Positions 49,501 to 61,800 of a stretch of 64,000 nt of DNA are shown here, in pieces. Location of the stretch: assembly GCF_019399895.1 (NCBI RefSeq), contig NC_091871.1, forward strand, positions 2,323,001-2,387,000. The letters run 5' to 3'. A model generated the notes under the pieces. The model did no database searches and was not told the DNA's origin. It saw only the letters and a program-made list of their open reading frames with translations. The stretch is from Cardiocondyla obscurior (Eukaryota; Arthropoda; Insecta; Hymenoptera; Formicidae). The translations under genes and the position numbers were made by a program. Within the stretch, counting starts at the first letter, position 1. Each line of letters begins with the position of its first letter.

Positions 49501-49811
49501 GAGAGTTACAATTGTGCGTCTGACCAAAAAATAAAAAAAAAAATAAAAAATTGCAGTATATATCTCTGTGGATACTATTTTGTATCGCTCATAGCACTTT
49601 GATATTTTACGTTGCAGATACTTGGACAGGTACGAGAAAGTCCACTTTTTAGGCGAGGACGGTCAACAAGCTGATGACGACGATGAGGACTCCAGGCATC
49701 GGAAATGGTCGGCCAGAGCACTGCACTCCGTACCTCTTACTTATAACCACCATCAGCACAACATAGCAGGTATGTTGAAGTCACCGGCATTAAACGCTGT
49801 CTAGAACTTTG

Positions 49812-49844
<33 letters not shown>

Positions 49845-52800
49845 TTGGATCAAAATGTCTCTTGATAGTAGATCATTCTGAACATACATCCGCGCGGGAC
49901 ACAATATTCGTTGTCGTTTTATTGCGCTCGTCGTGAGATATACCGAATCCGCTGAATGCGTCCGCAATTTCGATAAATCGCTTCTGCCAATTTATGCCGG
50001 TGTGCACGTCTCGATACATTTCGCGCACACATACGCACGATCGGGCACCTTTCGGATGCATTTTCCATTGTTTTCCTCCTTGTCGCGCTTTCATCGTCGC
50101 ATAGCGTACATGTAGCTCTCTTTCTATTTCTCTCTCTCTCTCTCTCTCTCGTCCCTTTTTATTTTTTTTTTCCCCTCTGTTTGCACGTGCGAGTCACGGT
50201 TCAATAATTCGCTACGTTAGCAATTTCCGGCTGTCAGAATTTTTCGCCCGCTCGTACCGCATCATCCCCGCAGCGCTGCGTAAAAAATATCGCACGTTTT
50301 GGTTCCTCTGCGAGCTTCTGCGCGGGGTTTTTTTTTTTTTCTCTCGAGCCCATTTTCATTTATCACGAGAAATGTCTGAATTTTGCACGACCGTGCTCGT
50401 TCGCAAATGTACCGTGAAGCCTAGGTCGTTTGACAAACGGTAAATCCGAACAATTTCTCGACGCGCTAATGTCGCAATTGGATAGATCTTCGGCGCCGAA
50501 TAACGAGGCCCGATTTTTATTTCAGCGCGTGGGTATTCGCCAAGATGTTCGCGCGTTAGGGTTGCGCGGATCGCGAACGCTTGAGCATACGGGGCAGGAT
50601 TAATGAAATCCGGGGGGCAAGCCTTCCCGTTGAGCGTGCGGCGGGTCGCGCCGTCTTCGCGGCAGACGTGCGTTATACACGTACGCGCTGCGGCCAAGGC
50701 GGCAACGGGTTATTGACGTGCTGCTGCTCTCCGAGCAGCAGCGGTGGCGGGCTATCGAGCCGGAGAGGGATATAGGGAGATAGATAGCGGAGCAGAGCGC
50801 ACATGCGAGTTCGCGGCCCGGCTGGGAGCCGCGAGTGCATTCGTGCGCACCGTGGGGTCGTGCGGGAGGCCGTGGGAGGGGTCGCGTTAGCGGCGGCGGG
50901 TGCAAGATAATTTAATGGGCTATAATTATGACAAACATCCATACAGGGTGTGCCGAATACGCCCGGCAGTTTATTGTCGCTGACCTCTTCGGCTGGAGGC
51001 GAAGCCATCGGGCCCTTAGGTGTGTTACGCGTATACGTATCTGGTCATTTTTAACTCAGAGTCACGGAATCAGCCCCCGAGGGTTCAATCCCACCGTCTG
51101 GCGCTTCGAGATTCACTCGGCGAGACACCCTCTTCGCGCTCGCTTACCATTTTGAAAAAGATATCAGCGTCGGGGAGAGAAACGTCAATCCCAAATCGGG
51201 AATAGTCAAGGGGAGAAATACGTAGTTCTTTTTTTTATTTTTTATTTTTTTTTCCCTTTTTTTTTTTCGAGACATCCTGTATACATATATAGAACGGAGC
51301 CGCATATATGTAAGCCGCCGCCGGTGCGTTTCGCCCGTCGACTGGCGGAACGCGCGCGGGTCTATACTCGGCGCACATGCGCACACCCCGCATGCGGTAG
51401 CCTCGCGATGTCGAGCGAGCCACCCGCACAGAAGCTCTGGGGTTATCCGCCGGATGGACGACGGGGAAAGTGGGACGCGGAGGTGGGTCGGGGGAAAGGT
51501 GGAACGTGCTTACGAGCGTCCCGGGGTGCGAAGCTCGTCTGTCGAGAAGGGGCGCGAAAATGACGCTTTACTGATATCCACCGTGTACGTAACGATTGTT
51601 AATTTGCTCGCCGGGGTTCTTAGTCGCGGCGGCCGCGGCGGCGACCTCGACCGCCCCCCGCGAGCTTCCGCGCAAGTCGGTGAAAAGTCCCGGCAGCCAC
51701 CCCCCCCCCCGCGCGCCAGGCAGCCGGAACTGGGGCAGTAAAGGCGCCCCGACCGGGAAGCTATTCCCATTTCCCATTCCGATTCATCCCCCTTGTCCCC
51801 CGACCCCTTCGCGTATCGATGATCACCTAATCATGTGCGTCCTGTCGCCGGGTGCTAAACCGGCCAGCACGTGCGCCCGGTCCATTATCGAGATAAGAAG
51901 TCCCAACACCGATCTTTGTCATCGATATCTTCTTAGCCGATTGATATTAAAAACTGGAAGCCGCAAGTCATTCATCCGTTATTCTTGACTGGCGTTAGTC
52001 ATCGCGAAAGGTGACGTTCAACGATGTTCCGACGGGCGTGTTTGGCCGGGAACACATTAATGAGTCAGCGAAACGCGTGCTTATTCTCTCATTAAATCTA
52101 TACGTTTTCTGTTAAGAGATTGCGCAACGTCTCGTATTTCTTTGCTCGATTATTTTTTTTTTTTTTTTTTTTTGCGGCCACCGGGGAATTCCAAGCGCAC
52201 GTAAATGAGAGAGGCGGCGAAACTGGTACGCATTCTTTCGTGCTATTTTGATCGATTGCGCATCGTAAAATAGCGTTTTCCGCTGCGGAGTACGCGCAAT
52301 CGTCGCTGGAACGTGTTAAGGATCGCGCGGCACGCGAGCAAGACGGCGCGCGGCTCGTCTGATTCCTTCGCCCGCGCAATTCGCGTTTTATATCTTGCGT
52401 ACCTACTTTCTTAAATTAAATTTTTGCCTTTTCACCCGCGCGAGATTACCGTTCTCGGACAGGAGAGCCGCGGAGGCGAGAAGAGTCGCGTGATTTCGGG
52501 AAATCTAGATGAAAATCTTAATTAACCAGCGAGATTGACGGTGTCTTCTCGTCACGTGCGTGAAAAGCGTCCGCGGAGGGTTGAAAGGCGCGAGAGGGTA
52601 GGCGAGATGGACGGCGCGACAGCGAGACGAGGCGCGCGTCACAATCAATAAGCGTTTGCGGGGATAAGTGTTCGTCGGTTCTTGATCGTCCCGGCATAAT
52701 GCCGCGCTTGCGTAATGTTTCCCCGCGATTCCGGAGAGAGAAAGAGAGAGATTGAGAGCCTATTCGCGATTCCCGGCTGTGCTTTGCGTGTGCACGAGAT

Positions 52801-55800
52801 TAGGGCCATTTGGGTGGAAGACACTTTCGAATTCCCTTCAAACAATAAACCCGCCGATCGAACGGACATTTCGAAAAATGTCGATATGATGGACGAAAGA
52901 AAGTGGTAAACGGCACATTTGAAAATTAAAAGAAAGAAAATATAATTAAAGAGATAAAAATTTTGAGACTGATATCTCTCGCTAGAATAACCTTTGTTGA
53001 TTTAATGAGCGGAGGGTCCGGAGTGTACGTAAATAGATATGAAAGATCGAGACTGTCTCTGGATCTTCGAGAGCGGATCCACCTGTGGTCGCCGACAATT
53101 AACGCGACGACGTCCGGGGGAGGCAGATGGCCACACGTGCCACCGGTGTCGTCGACACGTTCCACCGCACTGCGCGCGTTCGCCTCGTTACCGAGACGCT
53201 TGTCGACGGATTGCAACGCCAATTAACGGTGCGCGAGATCCGTTTCACCCCCGCTCGAATATTTCGCTCGAAAGTCGCGTTCTCGCGTTTTTAGGGGGAA
53301 AAAAAAAAATGTGTTATACCCCACATGCCTGTAAAAATTACTCGAGGAACGGGGGACGATTTTCTGATTGCCTCGCGCGGTCGTCTATTCGTTGCTTCCG
53401 CGAATACCTCGAATGTCCCGCAATTTCTCAGTTTTCGGTATATTGTTAATTGATGAACGCGACAGTGCGTTGCGGCGGTAATACCTCGGTTAACGCTCGG
53501 CCTCTCGATGGTTACAAGTGGGAATCGATTGGAGCCTCTGTGCGTCCCACGTTGTATCGCTTATTTATCGGTGTTTAATCATAGCCCGTTTGATATGGGC
53601 GCAGGTGAAATTGGATTGATTGAAACGCCGGGAAGCACAATGTCATACGATGACAGTGCGCCGACCGCATATTGCTTTTATCATAACGGAGCGGACTACA
53701 AATAGCTCCGTTAACGCTCGCTAAGCGCTCGTCGTCAATGCGAATCAATCGCATTTCGTTCTGTCAAGGTGGACACAAACCATAGGTTTTTTGCATAAGC
53801 TGCCCGTTTTTTTTGTTTTTTTGTTTTTTTTTTTCCCTTTTTCTTTCTTGTCTTTAAATTACAAAACTGACTAATATCCGAAGTACATGTCGCCGGAATA
53901 AATTTTTGCCTACGTAGAGACCGACGACCAACAACACGAAAACGTTACGCGATTGTTTTGCGTCTGAGTTGACGGCATAATTTACGAACTGGGAAAGATA
54001 CCTTTATCCGATAACGATGAAAAAAATGACCATAAAATATTTATAAAATTATTATTATAGAGTACGTTGCAGGCGAGGAGGGAGAAAAATAATGCGTTTT
54101 CATGCGACGGCGAGCTCTCTCTTTTGTTCGTCGCGTTTGCATAAAAGCAACACTCCCTTTATCACGCTATGGAAACAAGGTGTTCAACTCGAAATCGATA
54201 CTCGCTACTTCGCAGCATCGTTGACGAGCCATGATTTTATTAACGAGCCCCTGGCTCCTTTGGAACAACTGCCTTCTTCCTTCACCCTGCTCGTGCCTTC
54301 TCTTTCTTTTTTTTTTTTTTTTTTTATCGTTCTGCCGTGCTTACCGATTCCCGGTTTGTGTCCCTCCCCGTTTCCGGCGAAACTCGACACTTCTCCTGGG
54401 ACGCGATATTGATCGCGGTTTTGCGGTTGAAAAGATTACTGCGATCCGCGATAACGTTGCACCGTGTACACACGACCTGTATATTTCGCTTGCGCTCGGA
54501 ATTCTCGATACTCGCTCTTCGTCGAACATTTCTACTCGAACGGAAGAAACTAATTTGTTCCCGAGTCATTATATAGGCGCATGTAATTGATAACGTTTGG
54601 GAAAAAAAAAAAAAAAAAAAAAAAGCAATTAATTGTCCTTACGAGCTTCGGCTCTTTTAGCGAGCGGACACGCTGGGCTTTAAAAAGCATAATCTTTATC
54701 GCGACCATAAAAACTAATAGACGCATGACGGTTTGTATCAAACCCTGGACAAATTATCTATGATAAGGAAGACCGTAAGTTTTACGATAGGCAAACACGA
54801 GCGGCGTAACTTGTTGTCATTACGTTTATTCTTGGCCGTCTATTTTCGACGGTCAGAAAGTTACGAGAAGTTCGCAGACGAGAAATTTCGCGCGCGTCTC
54901 AGCGAATGATAAATTATGTGGAATGTCGCTCCTGTTACAAAAATCGCTATAATTTTCTGAAAGAAATCAGAATTGGGTGGTGGAACAATTTGAAGACGCT
55001 TTATCAGCGCGACATGTCTTTGCTGGTGGAACGTGTATCGGCCACTTGTAGAAAGCTACCTAAAATATTTAATAAATCAGTAATTTCTGCGATGTCGACA
55101 GTTCTCAACGATTCGCTTTATATTCGTCGGCAACAAAACGATTATTATCGGAAGAATAAACCGGTTGGTCGTATGGAAATCGGATGCTGGATTGGATTAT
55201 TAGTCTTAACTAGATATCGCGGTCCCGAAATATCTCCTCAGATAGAGAGTTTTACACACCCTGATGACCGTAACCGATAACCAATCTCTTATCTTCCTTG
55301 CTTCTAGTAATTATTATTGTGTACAACTTTTTGAAAATCATTTCTGTACTCCGGCCTCCGAGATCAAATTAATGTGTTTGCTCGTCCCGAATCGGCTATC
55401 GCCACAATTGATTATGTGCTCTTATCTATTTTAAACTTTATTCAATAGATTTATCCTTTACATTGCCGGCCAAAAGTTTGAGATTATTGAAAATATCTAT
55501 GAAATAAAATTACATTTGCCAAAAAAAAAAAAAAATGTGAAAAAATATTATTTGAAAGATTAATTTTTTAAATTAATTTTTTATTTAGATATTTATTGTC
55601 GAGTCAATATGTTTTCATGGATAATAGAACAGCACGCGAATAAAAATACCGAAGTCATCACTAAAGTTAAAAGCTAACAACCTGTTTTCTAAATCTTAAT
55701 ATCGTTCGCATATTCTGGCTCTTCCCCAGAGAGTCTATATTCTCGAACTCCCACGGACACCTCGAGTTTATTTTTGAAAATCCAAGTCCCTCCTTGAAAG

Positions 55801-58800
55801 TTCGAGTAGAAAATTTTTCGTCGATAGGCATCAAATTGATTCTAACAAAAATTAATTTAATTACGATCACTTTCTGTACGATAAGAATGTGACGGAGGTA
55901 CTTTGCGTTTCTACGGACGTTTATTCTCTAATTTTTACGAATTCTTTCGGGAAAGTAGTTTAGGGAGTAATGAGAAAAATTAATAAATAAGAAATAAAAA
56001 ACTTTTCCAATTATATTCTGAAATTCGAAGGAGCACAAGTATTAAATACTTGTTTGTCTAAATGTCTAAATTTTAGAGATAGATGGAAGCAAAGAAGGTC
56101 TGCTTGGCGCGCAATATTGTTCAGTGCAATATCACGGTGATGGTAGCTTCGCTTTCTTGTTGCATCAACTAGCCATGACCTGCCTCGAATCGTCGTTAAG
56201 CGCGGCAGGATCGGATTGGCCGCGTGACAATTCCGACTACGATTACTAGAGATACGCGTTCGTTCTCGCAACGGAGAAGCGCCGTTCGCCCGCAGGGAGA
56301 AACAGATATTTTAATCACCGCGCTTGGTACAGAAACATCCGCAAAAACCCGCCGTATCCCTCAACGTATCGACTCGCCGATAAGATACAACCGTGTCATT
56401 AACTGGTTTCGTTAGCTTCAAGAGACAAAGAGAGAAGGGAGAAGAAAAACGACGAATGCAAATACGCTCGATATTAAAAGCGCGGAACTCTGAGAGGCCC
56501 TCTTTTTTTTTTTTTTTTTTTTTTTTTAAATATTGCTTGAAATTTTATTTGCAAAAATACTTCTGTCGATTCCTGGAAATTTTTGCAGTGCCGTTGGAAA
56601 CACGTAAGATCTTACAAAAATTACATTTTATGTGAAAGAAAAGCTCGTTACTTTTTTACAGGAGAAGATAGTTCGTCTCTTTTAATATTTTTGATATTGT
56701 ATTTTATTCTATTTTGTCTGTATTTGTTATTGCATCTCTCGTTAGATGTACACTCGCGTTACAATTGCCGGAAGGTATTTAAACGAATATGTATAAAGCA
56801 CATATTCGATTCGTTTGATGGTAACCGTTGATTCGCGAGACAAAATGCGCGTTCTGAAAGACGACGGATTTTAATTATTTTAATTAGCAAGATGACAATC
56901 GTGCGTTACAATTATTTTAATTGAACGATCGCGACAAAGTTTATTGCGCACGCTTTAAAATCCGTCCGGTGATTCCGACACTTCGACGCGATACGTAACA
57001 CGCGTTTGCACGACCTTCGCATTTATCCAAGATAATCTCACGACATCTATTAACATTGCATCAATATAGTCATGGAAGAACAGTTAATGCGGTGTATATT
57101 CTTATATAATTTTCTTACGTTGCGTAATTTATAATCACTCTTTTAATTATCTAAATTAATTTTAATAATTAATTTTTTTTTTTTTTTACTATAGAATATT
57201 AAATAATTTTATAAAATACAGAATAGAATATTAATTCTTTTTTTTTCTTTCTTTCAGAATCTCTGCGCGATTACAACGGACTTTCAGCGGATCTTTACAA
57301 GTCCTCGAATTACGACAAGCTCGCGCTGTCACTCCTATCACCGCTGCCGAACGAGCAGGACTTCGCTATCAACGTCTGCACTCTCCTGTCCAACGAGGGC
57401 AAGCACACCCTTCGGCTCGACAAGTATCCCCGTCTAGTGAACATCCTCCTAGCACACGCCGGTGTCTTTGACTCGCCTGGCACGCGGCAACTCTTTATCG
57501 AAGTGTACTCGCGTGTTCGTAACTACTCTATTAATTCCTTCTGGTCGGACGTGCTCGATTCTCAGGATGTGATAGACCTCACGAATGAGAGGACTTTTAT
57601 GAAAAAGCCGCCAACCAGTCTGCCAACGTTTTCTAGACGGAAAACTCTCGAGAAGGAGAAGCAGAGCAAGCAGGACATTACTGCCTTGACAATAGAGAAC
57701 GAAGACCCGACGGTGCCGACACTGCCGACGGTGCCGATTGATGTCGAAGCGGTGAGATATATATATATATTGTATAAATATATAGATATTTGTATGTGTG
57801 TGCATACTTTCTATATAAAACTATTGATTTCGTTCTTATATTCGTGTTTCTGAATGTTGTTTTTTTTTTTTTTTTGGTGTGGATTTCAGGTACTTCCAGA
57901 TTGCCCACGATTAGATACGCTTGTTTTACACTCCGATGAAAATCTGAAAGATCAAAATCAGAATTCCATTAAGTTCGAGGAGGAAGACAAGGATCTGTTT
58001 TGTGTCGGGCGAACGTTGGGCACGCAGGATCCGTATGGACAACGCGTGCTGCAAATCGCATCGATTCTGCGAAACCTCAGCTTCACGCCGGAGAACGCGA
58101 CGATATTAGGCAGGAACCGGTGTTTCCTACGATTCGTGCTGTTGTGCGTGAGAGCGAGGTGGAGCAATCTTCACCAACTCGGTTTCGACATACTAGGGAA
58201 CATAGCGAATGAAGTTATTTTAAAGGAAGCCGGCGAAAGGATAACAGACGTCGTTTTAACGTGTGTAGCCAGAGGAATCGAGTCTCAGGACAGGTTTATC
58301 GTTATATCCTGCCTGGAGGTGCTCAATAAAATCAGCCAGCAAGACAGTAACGAAGAAGTTGTCACATTTGGTCTGGCGGATAACGTATATGAACTTATAT
58401 GCAGGTGAGAAATAATTTTTGCTCTTTTAATTTAATAAAATAAAACAAGAAATAAAAGTAAAAACTTTGTTAATTAACTCTTATATTTTTATTAATTGAA
58501 AAATATTATAAGGTATAGGTTTTTTTTTTTTTTTTTTAGATAAACATTGCGATTATTTTAACACGTAATTTCGTTGTGTTTGCTTGCAGATTTCTAGCTC
58601 TAAGTGACATAGCCCTCTTAGTGTATACTCTGGAATGTCTGTACGCTTTAACATCACTGGGTGAGAGACCATGCACAAGCGTCGCGCGGGTCCGCGGTGC
58701 CATTGATACGTTGGTCGCTCTTGTTACTGTGGAGGCGCAGAGTTACGGGCCGAAGGCTTGTATACTCATGCGAGTGGTCGAGACAGTATCTACAGCAGCG

Positions 58801-61800
58801 GCGCAACAGAATACCACCGGGCAAGCCGCTGTTCCCGCGACTCCTACCGCTCCAGCCACAACGACTGCACCCGCGTCCACTCCGTCTACGCCGGCCACGG
58901 TTACAGCGACGCCGGCACCTGTCAGTCCAGCATCTTCTCGACCTACGACTCCTGCCGCAACCTCGACTAAGTCGACAACGCACAGTACGTGAACATAATT
59001 TTTATCGCAATTTCTTGTTAGGAATTACAAATTAATTTTTTTTCTATTGAAATTTTTCGTTTTTACATTTCGTTATTTACATTTATAGAAGCGGTGGAGG
59101 CAGCTAATGCGATTCAACAACAAAACGCGCATCAGCAAATTATTCAGGAGAACGAACAGTTCGCTTTAGGTTGGGTAAAAGCAACTTTCGAACTCGCGCC
59201 TGGCGTACGCATCGAACAAGAGGAATTATATAAAAAGTACCTTGGTTGCTGCACGAAAATCGGCAGACGAGGCGTGATAGCACCACAGCATTTTCCCAGA
59301 TGCGTCAAGTGATTATCGTTCATGAGACATAAATCAATTATCGTAACATATAGATAAATTTTAATACACGTTGTACTGTTTGCGCAGATCCGTTTTTGGT
59401 AATATCGTGGGACCGAATCCATTGAAAGGCGAAAATACCGGTACCCAGTATTACGAAGGAATTCGAGTACGGGCCACACCCGCGCCGATCACTTATCCGA
59501 GCCAAATCACCGCTGCTGTTGCAACTAATACACTTCCGATTCCAGCAGTCAACACTACTCCAGTAAAGGTGCTTCCCGTTCAACAGCGTACAGTCAAGAA
59601 TATAAGTCCCGCACCCGATAGCACGGCCGTTTCCCAGGTCGATAGTCCCGCCGCGTCGTCCGGGACGCAAACGACCTCCACCCCCGCGTCTCCCATCCTT
59701 AAGGCCCAATTGTCCGCACCGCCGAAACCCCCGTCCAACAACACCTCGAGCCAGTCCCATAATCCAGTGACCAAGGTTGATTCTAAAAGTCAGGTGGGTC
59801 CGAATCCTTGCTCTCTCTCTCTATACCATTCTCTGCCATTCACGTTTATGACCTTGGTTCTCACTTTCGTTTTGTCGTAGCTTCATAACGCTATTCTTAC
59901 TATTATTTTTTCCCCATTTAACATCAACTAGAGCCACTTCCCTTTAACATACGGGTGAGAAAGTTTCCTTTGCATGTTTCATAAATCCTCGATTTAACTC
60001 TGTGATCACTGAATACCATAGATATAGATAAGTAGAGTTATTGTAAGAGCATCATGTTTCAGTTTTTTATTTCGCGAATAGTCTCAGTTTATTTGCTGAC
60101 TCTAATATTACATAAAAATTTTACATAGAATAAAATACTTTATGTTTTCTGTTTGGAATCATCGCTGTGGTCTTGGAAAGATAACGACAAATTATTTTCA
60201 AGGAATTAATGTATTGTCTGTAATTTACGCTTGTCAAAATGCTTTTTCCAATTACGTAAACAGTAGCTACGCTATAATATACGAGCATGCGTAAACGCTT
60301 AAACTATACTTTTCAAAGCTGTAATTCGTTGTGGTGGTTGAAATTTGTATGTTGCCTCCTTGTCGATTAGGTATCAGTATCGCATCCGCATCTGAGCCAA
60401 GCGTTGCTAGCGAGCGGTTCCCAAACACCGCCACAGCAGCAACAGCAATCGCAGCCGCAACCTCAACAGTTACAATGTCTCCAGGTAGTTGCTAAGGAAG
60501 ATAATCGAAGTGGCACTACGTCGAGTTCCATAATAAAAAGCCTATTGGCTACTAAGGTAACAGTCAGCAGCGACTGCATGCCCAGTGCTGCTGCGACTTG
60601 TGTGTCTACCCCTACTGCCTGCGTAACAAACACTACTGCTAGCATCGCATCCAGCATCAGTGCCAACCAGCTAATAACCAGCAACCAGGTATCATTGTTG
60701 TATATTAACAAAAATAGTTCGTTTTTTTTTTTCTATTTTTTGTCTACACCGAAATCTCGACGTTTTTTTTTTGTTTTATTTTTTATTTTAATACGTTCTA
60801 ATAAAATATGTATGCAAAGAAAATATTAAGTTAATTACATACGTGATAGATAACATAATTTGAGTTAATTAAATATGTGGTAGATAACGTAATTTAAAAT
60901 AAAAAAAACTCGTGAACTTGTTATATACCATATATAATAATTATAACTATCTCATAGTTATATACGAGATAAATTTTAATTTTTTATTTTTAGTAAATTA
61001 TCACATTATATTATAATATAATAGATATATAAAATTATTTGTTTTTTTTTCTGTCAAAATGTCTGCTTATGATGTAGTGTTGGTTGCATTTAGACTTTGT
61101 AATGTATTTCTTTGTTCTTTCGAAATACGAATTGAGACCAGAGAATGTCCTTTCTCCTTTCCTTCTTGACGAATCTATCAATGAAAGAGACATTAGTAAT
61201 ATTTAACAGAGTGTTATTTTGAAATTTAAATAAAAGAACTCGTAACATGAAAGTACTAACAAAAGCATGGTTTTTGATTGATGAATTCGATTGTTTTTCG
61301 GTATTTTTGCCGTTAAAGGTACAATAGAATCAATAAGCGCGCGATACGATTATAAAAAAAAAATTTTAATTATCGATTAATTTATGATTCCCTTTTTAAT
61401 ACTATCACGGACACTCATTAGGTTGCTCAACGTCAACAACAGCAAAGGTTACTGCAGCAACAGATGACGGGTGTGATGCAGCCCGCTGCTCCCGCGGCTA
61501 CACCGGCCACGATACTTCCAAAGACTCCCGTCAACGCTAAGCAGAAACTGGCAATCGCACCCATTCCTGCCAAAAAGATACAAAGGCTCAACGGGGCCAA
61601 GTTTGTTGTGACTAATAATTGCGAGAAGGTACATCGGTTTTACAATTTGGTGACGGTTAAATTAATTATATATTGATACTTTTATTATATTGAGCATTTT
61701 TTATGTTTCAGACTGAAGTAAATGATAACGACAATGCGAACCAAATTATCACGTCCACGACCACGGTGGTGAACTCGACTGAAAATCACATATCCTCCTT

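Noticed and set aside
51078..51096. tRNA B-box-like GGTTCAATCC
   Set aside because: The flanks do not pair as a T-arm stem, and no D-arm, anticodon arm or acceptor stem fits upstream.
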